Below, one piece after another: positions 22,545 through 30,293 of a stretch of 64,000 nt of DNA. Each line of letters starts with the position of its first letter. Within the stretch, counting starts at the first letter, position 1. The notes beneath the pieces are model-generated. The model searched no databases and was not told the origin of the DNA. It saw only the letters and a program-made list of their open reading frames with translations. A program made the translations under genes and the position numbers. This DNA is from Streptomyces sp. CG 926 (GTDB taxonomy: Bacteria > Actinomycetota > Actinomycetes > Streptomycetales > Streptomycetaceae): the NCBI RefSeq assembly GCF_003148825.1, contig NZ_QGGZ01000001.1, positions 434,001-498,000 on the forward strand, read 5' to 3'.

Positions 22545-24029
22545 ATGCACACCGACACCGAGCGCTGCGTAAGGGCCGTGCAGTCGAAGGACGCCCGCTT
22601 CGACGGCTGGTTCTTCACCGCCGTCCTGACCACCCGGATCTACTGCCGCCCCAGCTGCCCCGCCGTGCCGCCGAAGGTCGAGAACATGACCTTCCTGCCC
22701 AGCGCCGCCGCCTGCCAGCAGGCCGGCTTCCGGGCCTGCAAGCGGTGCCGGCCCGACACGAGTCCCGGCTCGCCGGAGTGGAACGCCCGCGCCGACGCCG
22801 TCGCCCGTGCGATGCGGCTGATCCAGGACGGCGTCGTGGACCGGGAGGGCGTGCCGGGCCTTGCCACCCGGCTGGGCTACTCGGCCCGCCAGGTCGAGCG
22901 GCAGCTGAACGCCGAGCTCGGGGCCGGTCCGCTGGCCCTGGCCCGGGCCCAGCGCGCCCAGACCGCACGGCTGCTCATCGAGACCTCCGAGCTCCCGATG
23001 GGCGACGTGGCCTTCGCCGCCGGGTTCTCCTCCATCCGGACCTTCAACGACACGGTCCGCGAGGTCTTCGCCCTGTCCCCCAGCGAGCTGCGGGAGCGGG
23101 CCGTCAAGGCCGGCCGCGGCCGGAACGCCCCGCCCCGGATCCCGGGGACGATCAGTCTGCGGCTGCCGTTCCGGGCGCCGCTGAACCCCGACAACCTCTT
23201 CGGGCACCTCGCCGCGACCGCCGTCCCCGGGGTCGAGGAGTGGCGCGACGGCGCCTACCGTCGTACTCTCCGCCTGCCCTACGGCACCGGGGTCGTCGCC
23301 CTGACCCCGCAGCCCGACCACATCGGCTGCCGGCTCGCGCTGACCGACCTGCGCGACCTCACCATCGCCATCAGCCGCTGCCGCTGGATGCTCGACCTGG
23401 ACGCCGACCCCGAGGCGGTCGACGAGCAGTTGCGCTCCGACCCGCTGCTGGCCCCGCTCGTGGACAAGGCCCCCGGGCGCCGGGTGCCCCGTACGGTCGA
23501 CGCGCCGGAGTTCGCCGTACGGGCGGTGCTGGGCCAGCAGGTCTCCACCGCGGCGGCGCGTACGCACGCGGCCCGGCTGGTCACCGCGTACGGGGAGCCG
23601 GTCGAGGACCCGCTGGGCGGGCTGACCCACCTCTTCCCCTCCTCGCAGGCGCTCGCCGGGCTGGACCCGGAGGCGCTGGCCCTGCCGCGCAGTCGGCGCG
23701 CCACGCTGACCACCTTGGTCTCGGCGCTCGCCGACGGGTCGCTGGCGCTCGGCCTCGACAGCGACTGGGAGGCGGCGCGGGCGCAGCTCTCGGCACTGCC
23801 CGGATTCGGTCCGTGGACCACGGAGGTGATCGCGATGCGGGCGCTCGGGGACCCGGACGCGTTCCTGCCGTCGGATCTGGGGATCCGACGGGCGGCACAG
23901 GGCCTCGGGCTGCCGTCCACCCCCTCGGCGCTCACCGCCCGCGCGGCCGGCTGGCGGCCCTGGCGTGCGTACGCCGTCCAGTACCTGTGGGCCACGGACG
24001 CCCACCCCATCAACCACCTGCCCGTCTGA
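22545..24029 (+). CDS. alkA: Ada-type regulator / AlkA DNA-3-methyladenine glycosylase fusion (494 aa)
   Basis: Alkylation-repair fusion. Residues 1-80 form an Ada metal-binding domain with Cys34, Cys38, Cys65 and Cys68 (YCRPSC and ACKRC), the site that accepts methyl groups from phosphotriesters in Ada. Residues about 85-185 form an AraC-type double HTH (AMRLIQDGVV..., GDVAFAAGFSSIRTFNDTVREVF). Residues about 200-494 form the AlkA glycosylase: an N-terminal beta domain and an HhH-GPD motif in LPGFGPWTTEVIAMRALGDPD with the catalytic Asp. It probably senses methylation, activates its own operon and excises 3-methyladenine. ATG 22545 starts the Ada domain exactly; upstream codons belong to the hairpin region. 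Co-directional with ogt 12 bases away. Confidence 0.95.
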   Translation: MHTDTERCVRAVQSKDARFDGWFFTAVLTTRIYCRPSCPAVPPKVENMTFLPSAAACQQAGFRACKRCRPDTSPGSPEWNARADAVARAMRLIQDGVVDREGVPGLATRLGYSARQVERQLNAELGAGPLALARAQRAQTARLLIETSELPMGDVAFAAGFSSIRTFNDTVREVFALSPSELRERAVKAGRGRNAPPRIPGTISLRLPFRAPLNPDNLFGHLAATAVPGVEEWRDGAYRRTLRLPYGTGVVALTPQPDHIGCRLALTDLRDLTIAISRCRWMLDLDADPEAVDEQLRSDPLLAPLVDKAPGRRVPRTVDAPEFAVRAVLGQQVSTAAARTHAARLVTAYGEPVEDPLGGLTHLFPSSQALAGLDPEALALPRSRRATLTTLVSALADGSLALGLDSDWEAARAQLSALPGFGPWTTEVIAMRALGDPDAFLPSDLGIRRAAQGLGLPSTPSALTARAAGWRPWRAYAVQYLWATDAHPINHLPV

Positions 24030-24041
24030 GGAGCACCAGCG

Positions 24042-24551
24042 ATGCGATCCACCATGAACAGCACCAAGACGCACACCGTCGTCGACAGCCCCTACGGCCC
24101 GCTGACCCTGGTCGCCACGGACGGGGTGCTCAGCGGCCTTTACATGACCGAGCAGCGGCACCGGCCTGCCGAGGAGTCTTTCGGGGAGCGGGTGGCCGCC
24201 GTCGAGGAGCCCTTCCCCGAGGTGGCGCGCCAGTTGACCGCGTACTTCGCCGGGGAGCTCACCGAGTTCGACCTCCCGCTGCGCCTGGAGGGCACCGATT
24301 TCCAGCGCAGCGTCTGGGCTCAGCTCGTGCGGATCCCGTACGGCGAGACCTGGTCGTACGGGGAGCTCGCGACGAGGTTGGGCAAGCCCAACGCCTCGCG
24401 CGCGGTGGGCCTGGCGAACGGGAAGAATCCGGTCGGCATCATCGTGCCCTGTCACCGGGTGATCGGCGCTTCGGGCGGGATGACCGGCTATGGCGGCGGG
24501 CTCGACCGCAAGGTGCGGCTGCTGGCCTTCGAGTCCGGGAAACAGGTCTGA
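24042..24551 (+). CDS. ogt: methylated-DNA--protein-cysteine methyltransferase (169 aa)
   Basis: Suicide repair enzyme that transfers O6-methylguanine methyl groups to an active-site cysteine. The signature IVPCHRVIGASG is present with Cys137; the Arg finger/HTH region FQRSVWAQLVRIPYGETWSYGELA precedes it. Length equals a standard Ogt/AGT without an Ada domain. GGAG lies 10 bases before ATG 24042; an alternative ATG at 24054 is possible. Second gene of the alkA-ogt operon, so both strands of alkylation repair are probably induced together through the Ada-like domain of AlkA. Confidence 0.97.
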   Translation: MRSTMNSTKTHTVVDSPYGPLTLVATDGVLSGLYMTEQRHRPAEESFGERVAAVEEPFPEVARQLTAYFAGELTEFDLPLRLEGTDFQRSVWAQLVRIPYGETWSYGELATRLGKPNASRAVGLANGKNPVGIIVPCHRVIGASGGMTGYGGGLDRKVRLLAFESGKQV

Positions 24552-24653
24552 GTTCTGTTCCGGAAGCGGTCCCGGCTCCTGTCCCCTTGTCGAAATGCGG
24601 TCCTTTTGCAGCGGTTGTATGAATGGAATACCGCTACATGATCGGAGTCGGGC

Positions 24654-25040
24654 ATGGACGACTATCCGCTTCTCAACATCTTCTGGACGATGCTGTACCT
24701 GTTCCTGTGGATCATGTGGTTCTTCCTGCTCTTCAAGATCATCACGGACATCTTCCGCGACCACAGCCTGGGCGGCTGGGGGAAGGCGGGATGGCTGATC
24801 TTCGTGATCATCCTTCCTTTCCTGGGCGTCTTCGTCTATCTCATCGCCCGGGGCAAGAGCATGGGTGAGCGGGACGTCAAGCAGGTTCAGGAGAACGAGG
24901 CCGCGTTCCGGTCCTACGTCCAGAAGACGGCGGGTACCGGCGGCAGCGCGGACGAGCTGCACAAGCTCTCCGCCCTCAAGGACAAGGGCGACATCACCCA
25001 GGAGGAGTTCGACCGCGCCAAGGCCAAGCTCCTGGCGTGA
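24654..25040 (+). CDS. SHOCT-domain membrane protein (128 aa)
   Basis: Two N-terminal membrane helices (about residues 8-32 and 44-65) of the phospholipase-D-nuclease N-terminal (PLDc_N) type, with the sequence GWGKAGWLIFVIILPFLGVFVYLIARG. A short linker and a C-terminal SHOCT domain follow (residues about 95-128: LHKLSALKDKGDITQEEFDRAKAKLL), a small helical hairpin often used for oligomerisation. Common small membrane protein in Streptomyces; no enzymatic residues. ATG 24654 gives the first helix directly. Preceded by an AT-richer segment (24590-24650) that may contain its promoter. Confidence 0.85.
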   Translation: MDDYPLLNIFWTMLYLFLWIMWFFLLFKIITDIFRDHSLGGWGKAGWLIFVIILPFLGVFVYLIARGKSMGERDVKQVQENEAAFRSYVQKTAGTGGSADELHKLSALKDKGDITQEEFDRAKAKLLA

Positions 25041-25056
25041 CCATGTCCGCGTCCGT

Positions 25057-25485
25057 TCAGACGACGAGGAGCGGGACGAGGAGCGCGAAGGCCGCTCCGG
25101 CCTCCACCGCGTAGTTGTACAGCGAGGGGTGCTGGACCGGGGCGGCGAGCAGGACCACGCTCTGCTGGGCGGCGGCGGCCGCCACCCAGTCGGCATCGGC
25201 GCCGAGGTTGCCCTGGTACCAGCCCTCGCAGGAGCCGGGTCCGGTGACGGCGAGGAGGTCGTCCTCGCGGCGGTAGAAGGCCTGCCAGCCGGCGGCCGGG
25301 ACGGACCAGCCCTCGAAATCGGTGAACTGCGCCCAGCCGCCCTCGCGTATCGCGGTGTCGAACAGCCAGACCGGGGTCCCCTCCGGAGTGACTTCACCAC
25401 CGGCCTGCTGGTCGGTGGTGAAGTGCACCATGGGGAGGGCGTCGGGCCCGTCGGCGGTGCTGGGCCAGGCGTACATCGTGATCAT
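25057..25485 (-). CDS. hypothetical protein (142 aa)
   Basis: Not recognised. Acidic protein with many aromatic residues in the N-terminal 90 positions (WPSTADGPD, VWLFDTAIREGGWAQFTDFEGWSVPAAGWQAFYRR), then an alanine-rich part ending in a hydrophobic stretch EAGAAFALLVPLLVV that could be a tail anchor or a buried helix. Only one candidate start (ATG 25485). Coding on the minus strand is supported by third-position GC and a length uninterrupted over 429 bases between convergent and co-directional neighbours. Probably a lineage-specific actinobacterial family. Confidence 0.6.
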   Translation of the reverse strand: MITMYAWPSTADGPDALPMVHFTTDQQAGGEVTPEGTPVWLFDTAIREGGWAQFTDFEGWSVPAAGWQAFYRREDDLLAVTGPGSCEGWYQGNLGADADWVAAAAAQQSVVLLAAPVQHPSLYNYAVEAGAAFALLVPLLVV

Positions 25486-25536
25486 CTGCTGATTCTGTCC
25501 TGGTCGAGGTAAGTCCGGTGTTACGGCGCGCCCCGG

Positions 25537-26037
25537 TTACGGGGCCACCTGGCGCCGGCCGTTCTCCAGTTCCGCGGCGCCCTCGCCCGACTGCGCGATC
25601 CGGTACGCCTCTTGGATGCGGCGCCCGAGCGGTTCGGGCAGATATGCGGGGAGTTCGGCGGGTTCGACGAGCCGCCAGGAGATCAGTTCTTCCTCCTGCA
25701 GCGTGATGGAGGCGAGCTGGGCGTCGTCGAGCACCCCGCCGTCGTAGACGTAGGCGACCAGTGGCGGGCGGCCGGGGCCCGGTACCCAGTCGACGGCCAG
25801 CAGGCGACCGAGCGGGAGGTCGATGCCGATCTCCTCGGCGCTCTCCCGCCGGGCCGCGGTGCGCGGGGATTCGTCCTGGTCCGACTCGACGGTGCCGCCC
25901 GGCAGGGCCCAGCCCTCGCGGTAGTTGGGCTCGACGAGGAGAACCCGGCCCTCGGCGTCCCGGTAGAGGGCGGCCGCGCCCGCCAGCACCCGGGGCAGGC
26001 TCGCGATGTACGTGGCGTAGTCATCTGCGGTGGTCAC
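25537..26037 (-). CDS. Nudix hydrolase (166 aa)
   Basis: Hydrolase of nucleoside diphosphates linked to another moiety. The Nudix signature runs GGTVESDQDESPRTAARRESAEEIGI: the C-terminal RE-x2-EE-x-G core is intact, but there are two extra residues between the leading Gly and the first conserved Glu compared with the canonical GX5E spacing. Preceded by a beta-strand with LVEPNYREGWALPGG. The C-terminal helix PEPLGRRIQEAYR closes the fold. The substrate cannot be deduced. ATG 26037 follows the gap after the BCCT gene. Confidence 0.88.
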   Translation of the reverse strand: MTTADDYATYIASLPRVLAGAAALYRDAEGRVLLVEPNYREGWALPGGTVESDQDESPRTAARRESAEEIGIDLPLGRLLAVDWVPGPGRPPLVAYVYDGGVLDDAQLASITLQEEELISWRLVEPAELPAYLPEPLGRRIQEAYRIAQSGEGAAELENGRRQVAP

Positions 26038-26223
26038 GCCGTCACCCTAATTCCTTCGCGGCGAGCGCCGCGGGGCGCCCCCGCCACGTCGAGGCCGGGA
26101 CCGTCAAAAAAGATGATCGCTTTACGCGAGGACGCCGTCTTCCGGCCGACGGCCGAGATGCTGGGCCGGCTCCACGACCGGCACCACGTCCGCTCCTGAC
26201 GGGCCCGCAGAACACCCCCTGAG

Positions 26224-26242
26224 GCCTCGGGGGCCCCGAGGC
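26224..26242 (-). terminator. short GC palindrome after the BCCT gene
   Basis: GCCTCGGGG and CCCCGAGGC separated by one base, directly beyond the BCCT stop codon on the minus strand. The near-absent loop makes it a weak terminator candidate. Confidence 0.3.
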
Positions 26243-26243
26243 G

Positions 26244-27971
26244 TCACGCCTGCGGAGCCCCCGGGCCTTCGGCGTCCCCGGGCTCCCGTCCCCCGGTCCC
26301 GGCCACGCCCTGCCGCCGCGGGCGGCGGGCCACGCCCTGTTCGCTGATCGCGTCGCCGACCATGGCCCGCACCGCGTCCCGCATCCCGTGCAGGGGGTGG
26401 TGGCGGGCGGGTCCGGCGCCCGGGTCGGCACGGAGTTCCTTCACCAGGGCCCAGCAGAGCAGCATCATGACGACGACGAAGGGCAGCGCGACCAGGATGG
26501 TGGCGGTCTGCAGGGACTTCAGGCCGCCCGCGAGGAGCAGCACGGCGGCGACGGCGGCCATCAGCACGCCCCAGGTGACGACGAGCCAGGTGGGCGGGTT
26601 GAGGGAGCCGCGGCTGGTGAGCGAGCCCATCACCAGGGAGGCCGAGTCGGCGCTGGTGACGAAGTAGGTCATGACCAGGACCATGGCGACCCACGAGGTG
26701 ACGGTGGAGAGCGGCAGGGCGTCCAGCATCGCGAAGAGCGAGGCCTCGGTGCCGTCCTTGAGCGTGAGGGCGAAGTCGACGGCGCCGGTGGAGTCGAGGC
26801 GGATCGCGGTGCCGCCCATGACGCAGAACCAGATCACGGTGGCTCCGCTGGGGACGAGCAGCACGCCGATGAGGAACTCACGGATGGTGCGGCCGCGCGA
26901 GATGCGGGCGATGAAGGTGCCGACGAAGGGCGCCCAGGACAGCCACCAGGCCCAGTAGAAGATCGTCCACGCGCCGAGCCACTTGGAGTCGGTGAAGGCG
27001 CCGGTGCGGCTGGCCATGGGCACCAGCTCGCTCAGGTATCCGCCGACACTGGAGGGGATCACGTCGAGGATGTAGACGGTGGGGCCGAGGACGAAGACGA
27101 AGAGCATCAGGATCGCGGCGAGCACGAGGTTGATCGTGCTGAGCCACTTCACGCCCTTGTGCAGGCCGGAGAAGGCGGACAGGACGAAGGCCGCGGACAG
27201 GGAGGCGATGATGATCAGCTCGACGGAGGTCGAGTCCTCGATGCCGGTGGTGAGGCTCAGTCCCTTGGAGACCTGGAGGGCGCCGAGGCCGAGGCTGGTG
27301 GCGGTGCCGAAGACGGTGGCGAACACGGCCAGCAGGTCGATGGCCTTGCCGGGCCGACCGTTCGCGCGTTCCTCGCCCATCAGAGGGACGAAGGCGGAGC
27401 TCAGGCGGTTGCCTCGGCCTTTGCGGAAGGTCGCGTAGGCCAGGGCGAGGCCGGCGATGCCGTAGATCGCCCAGGGGGTGAGGGTCCAGTGGAAGAAGGA
27501 GTACTCCATGGCCGCGAGCGCGGCGGCGCCGGTGCGAGGGGCGGCGCCGGAGGCCGGGGGCGGCGCCAGGTAGTGGGTGAGCGGCTCCCCCACCCCGTAG
27601 AACATCAGGCCGATGCCCATGCCGGCGCTGAACATCATCGCGATCCACGCGAGGTTGGTGAACTCGGGCTCGGAGTCGTCGGCGCCGAGACGGATCCGGC
27701 CGAACCGGCTGATCGCGAGGACGACGCACATGACGAGGAAGACGTCGGCGGCGATCACGAACAGCCAGGCGAAGTTGCCGAGCACCCAGGAGAGTGCGGT
27801 GGTCGACGCCGTGTCGAAGGAGTCCTTGCCCAGGGCGGCCCATGCGACGACGGCCAGCACGGCGATCACACCGACGGTGACGACCCCGTGGTCGGGCGCA
27901 CCGTCCACGGGGCCCTCCGATCCCCCTCCCGGGGCGTCCGGACGTGGCTGATCCAGTGATTCCGCGCTCAT
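26244..27971 (-). CDS. BCCT family betaine/carnitine/choline transporter (575 aa)
   Basis: Twelve-helix secondary transporter for quaternary ammonium compounds, used in osmoprotection or choline uptake. Family hallmarks: the Gly-rich segment MMFSAGMGIGLMFYGVGEP in helix 3, the signature FYWAWWLSWAPFVGTFIARISRGRTIREF around helix 8, and TYFVTSADSASLVMG in helix 10. The N-terminal 30 residues are an acidic/proline tail, and the C-terminal 60 residues are a hydrophilic Arg-rich tail that may sense osmolality as in BetP. Single gene, divergent from glycerate kinase. Confidence 0.95.
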   Translation of the reverse strand: MSAESLDQPRPDAPGGGSEGPVDGAPDHGVVTVGVIAVLAVVAWAALGKDSFDTASTTALSWVLGNFAWLFVIAADVFLVMCVVLAISRFGRIRLGADDSEPEFTNLAWIAMMFSAGMGIGLMFYGVGEPLTHYLAPPPASGAAPRTGAAALAAMEYSFFHWTLTPWAIYGIAGLALAYATFRKGRGNRLSSAFVPLMGEERANGRPGKAIDLLAVFATVFGTATSLGLGALQVSKGLSLTTGIEDSTSVELIIIASLSAAFVLSAFSGLHKGVKWLSTINLVLAAILMLFVFVLGPTVYILDVIPSSVGGYLSELVPMASRTGAFTDSKWLGAWTIFYWAWWLSWAPFVGTFIARISRGRTIREFLIGVLLVPSGATVIWFCVMGGTAIRLDSTGAVDFALTLKDGTEASLFAMLDALPLSTVTSWVAMVLVMTYFVTSADSASLVMGSLTSRGSLNPPTWLVVTWGVLMAAVAAVLLLAGGLKSLQTATILVALPFVVVMMLLCWALVKELRADPGAGPARHHPLHGMRDAVRAMVGDAISEQGVARRPRRQGVAGTGGREPGDAEGPGAPQA

Positions 27972-28049
27972 GCGGCCACACTATGCAGGCATATATCCCT
28001 ATTTAGGGGCATGGCGCGCCGGGTGTGGCCCAGGCCACTCATGGGCATA

Positions 28050-28061
28050 GGAGGATCCTCC
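28050..28061. promoter_or_regulatory. 12-base perfect palindrome in the BCCT/glycerate kinase divergent region
   Basis: GGAGGATCCTCC lies about midway in the 143-base gap between the divergent BCCT and glycerate kinase genes. A plausible regulator site, with no further support. Confidence 0.35.
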
Positions 28062-28114
28062 GGATAAGCTCATGGCGGCGCGACTGCACTGTTCGATAGC
28101 AAGGGAATAGCAAG

Positions 28115-29263
28115 GTGACGGACGGAGCAGTAAACGAGGCCGCGCGCGTGCTCATCGCCGCGGACAAATTCAAGGGCTCGCTCACGGCCGTTCAGGTCGC
28201 GGAGCGGGTGACGGCCGGCCTTCGCAGGGCCGTACCGGACGTGGAGATCGAGACCCTCCCCGTCGCGGACGGCGGCGACGGAACGGTGGCGGCAGCCGTC
28301 GCGGCCGGCTTCGAACGGCGGGAGGTACGGGTCACCGGACCCCTCGGTGACCAGGTCACGGCCACCTTCGCGCTGCGCGAGGGCACCGCGGTGGTCGAGA
28401 TGGCGGAGGCCTCCGGGCTGCAGCTGCTACCGGCGGGCACCTTCGCCGCGCTGACGGCCACCACGTACGGCTCGGGCGAGCTGCTCAAGGCCGCGCTGGA
28501 CGCGGGCGCGCGCACGATCGTCTTCGGTGTGGGCGGCAGTGCCACCACCGACGGCGGCGCCGGCATGCTGGCCGCGCTGGGTGCGGTGTTCCTGGATGCG
28601 AACGGCGAACCGGTCGGTCCGGGCGGTGGCGCGCTGGCCGAGCTGGCCTCGGCCGATCTGTCCGGTGTCGACCCGCGGTTCGCGGAGGTGGAGTTCGTCC
28701 TCGCGAGCGACGTGGACAACCCGCTGACCGGCCCGAAGGGCTGCGCGGCGGTGTACGGACCGCAGAAGGGTGCCTCGCCCGAGGACGTGGCGACGCTCGA
28801 CGCGGCGCTGGCGCACTTCGCGGTGGTGCTGGAGAAGTCGATCGGCGCGAAGGCGGCCGAGTGCGCGGTGCTCCCGGGTGCCGGTGGCGCGGGCGGTATC
28901 GGCTACGGGGCCCTGCTGCTCGGCGCGACGTTCCGTCCGGGCATCGAGCTGATGCTGGAGGTGCTGGGCTTCGCCCCGGCGCTGGAGCGGGCCACGCTGG
29001 TCATCACCGGTGAGGGCTCCCTGGACGAGCAGACCCTGCACGGCAAGGCTCCGGCGGGCGTCGCTGCCGCGGCGCGGGCGGCCGGCAAGCCCGTGGTGGC
29101 CGTGTGCGGGCGGCTGCTGCTGTCCCAGGAGGCCCTTGAGGGGGCCGGCATCCGCAAGGCGTACCCGCTCACCGACCTGGAGCCCGACCCGGCCAGGTCC
29201 ATCCCGAACGCGGGTCCCCTGCTGGAGCAGGTCGCCGCGAACATCGCCGCCGACGTCCTCTGA
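28115..29263 (+). CDS. glxK: glycerate kinase (382 aa)
   Basis: Glycerate kinase of the GarK/GlxK family: phosphorylates D-glycerate to 2-phosphoglycerate (or 3-phosphoglycerate) with ATP. Family motifs: ADKFKGSLTAVQVAERV at the N-terminus, PVADGGDGTVAA, VFGVGGSATTDGGAGMLAALG (Gly-rich nucleotide loop), LASDVDNPLTGPKGCAAVYGPQKGA and VITGEGSLDEQTLHGKAP. Length is normal. Begins at GTG 28115 with AAGG upstream. It may serve glyoxylate/glycerate metabolism downstream of the ethylmalonyl-CoA pathway, but the distance and separate transcription make that only a suggestion. Confidence 0.95.
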   Translation: MTDGAVNEAARVLIAADKFKGSLTAVQVAERVTAGLRRAVPDVEIETLPVADGGDGTVAAAVAAGFERREVRVTGPLGDQVTATFALREGTAVVEMAEASGLQLLPAGTFAALTATTYGSGELLKAALDAGARTIVFGVGGSATTDGGAGMLAALGAVFLDANGEPVGPGGGALAELASADLSGVDPRFAEVEFVLASDVDNPLTGPKGCAAVYGPQKGASPEDVATLDAALAHFAVVLEKSIGAKAAECAVLPGAGGAGGIGYGALLLGATFRPGIELMLEVLGFAPALERATLVITGEGSLDEQTLHGKAPAGVAAAARAAGKPVVAVCGRLLLSQEALEGAGIRKAYPLTDLEPDPARSIPNAGPLLEQVAANIAADVL

Positions 29264-29355
29264 CGCGGCCGCCACTGTCGAGGCCCCGACCCGTCCGACC
29301 GGGCCGGGGCCCTCGGTCCCCCCGGCTCCGCCCCCCGCCGGCCGCCTCGCCGGGC

Positions 29356-29605
29356 CCTGTCCAGCCTCGCCGGCCACTTGCAACCTCGCGGGGCCACTTC
29401 CGACACTGCCGGGCCACTTCCAGCCTCGCCGGCGTTTGAGGCGCGGGGTCTGGGGCGGAGCCCCAGGAAACCCGGCTCCGCCGGGCACCGGGCTCCGCCC
29501 GGACCCGCGCCTCAAACGCCGGCGAGGCTGGATTTGCCGGGCCCGAGGCTGAGAGTGGAGCCGGCGAGGCTGGGGTGGCCAGGCCGAGGCTGAGAGTGGA
29601 GCCGG
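29356..29605. repeat. Streptomyces-type intergenic palindrome with flanking direct repeats
   Basis: Core: perfect 27-base inverted arms at 29421-29447 and 29504-29530 (each containing CGCCGGCGTTTGAGGCGCGG or its complement), with a GC-rich loop that itself folds. This sequence type is very common between Streptomyces genes. Upstream are three degenerate copies of GGGCCACTTCCAGCCTCGCC-like units (29356-29428). Downstream are two copies of GAGGCTGAGAGTGGAGCCGG (about 29550 and 29586). It probably terminates both convergent transcripts. Confidence 0.85.
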
Positions 29606-30187
29606 CTACGCCGTCAGCAGGTCGGCCGTGGTGATCACGCGGGCGAAGCCGCCGCCCTGGAGGTTCACCGCGGTGGCGGTGGCGAGTTCGTCCGCCGTCA
29701 GGGCGAGACCCGCCGACCCCGCGAGGTCGAAGGTGTGCGTGGCGTCGAGCGGGACGAGCACGTCGTAGCCCAGGTTCCCCGCCATCCGGGCCGTGGTCTC
29801 GACGCACATGTTGGTCTGGATGCCGACCAGCACCAGCTGGCCGATGCCCTGGGCACTCAGCCAGTCGGCCAGGTCCGGCGTGCCGTAGAAGGCCGAGTTC
29901 ACCGTCTTGGTGATGACCAGGGCGCCCTGGCTCCGCTTCTCGACCAGGTCCTTGAAGTCGTACCCGGGGTGATCGGCGGCCAGGACGGAGCCGGGCTGCA
30001 CGGAAGCGTGCCGGACGAGGACCACCGGCCGGCCGGCCGCCTGCCAGTCGTCCATCAGGGCCGCGATGTTCGCCTCGGCCGCCGGATTGTTGCGGGGCCC
30101 CCAGAACGACTCGTCGTCGAAGCCCTTCTGTACGTCGATGACCAGCAGGGCACTGTTGGGGGCGATCTCGATCGCGGTCTTCGTCAT
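29606..30187 (-). CDS. isochorismatase-family cysteine hydrolase (193 aa)
   Basis: Rossmann-like cysteine hydrolase. The catalytic triad is visible: Asp in ALLVIDVQKGF, Lys in the ITKTVNSAFYGT region, and Cys in GIQTNMCVETTARMAGNLGY, with the usual cis-peptide neighbourhood. Length is typical for nicotinamidase/isochorismatase-like enzymes; no metal-binding His cluster of pncA is seen, so nicotinamidase is unlikely. ATG 30187 chosen because it begins the first strand (MTKTAIEIAPNSALLVID). Divergent from a GlxA-type regulator across 106 bases containing an inverted repeat, so it is probably that regulator's target. Confidence 0.9.
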   Translation of the reverse strand: MTKTAIEIAPNSALLVIDVQKGFDDESFWGPRNNPAAEANIAALMDDWQAAGRPVVLVRHASVQPGSVLAADHPGYDFKDLVEKRSQGALVITKTVNSAFYGTPDLADWLSAQGIGQLVLVGIQTNMCVETTARMAGNLGYDVLVPLDATHTFDLAGSAGLALTADELATATAVNLQGGGFARVITTADLLTA

Positions 30188-30195
30188 GGCTCCAT

Positions 30196-30224
30196 GCTGT
30201 CGGCCGGGCCGCGGGCCCGACAGC
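30196..30224. promoter_or_regulatory. inverted repeat between isochorismatase and GlxA-type regulator
   Basis: GCTGTCGG (30196-30203) faces CCGACAGC (30217-30224) with a GC-rich 13-base spacer, immediately upstream of the isochorismatase start and in the shared divergent control region. Possible operator for the adjacent AraC-type protein. Confidence 0.45.
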
Positions 30225-30293
30225 GCCCGCGAGGCCCCGTACCGATGGGATCCTGCCAGGCCGGCAGTCCTGTCCCCCTGACAGACTGGCCCG

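Noticed and set aside
26113..26199. 28-codon plus-strand ORF (MIALREDAVFRP...) after an A6 run, containing a TTA codon
   Set aside because: The TTA codon and the A-rich leader are intriguing, and it may be the tail of a lost gene, but there is no ribosome site and nothing to compare with; too little to call.
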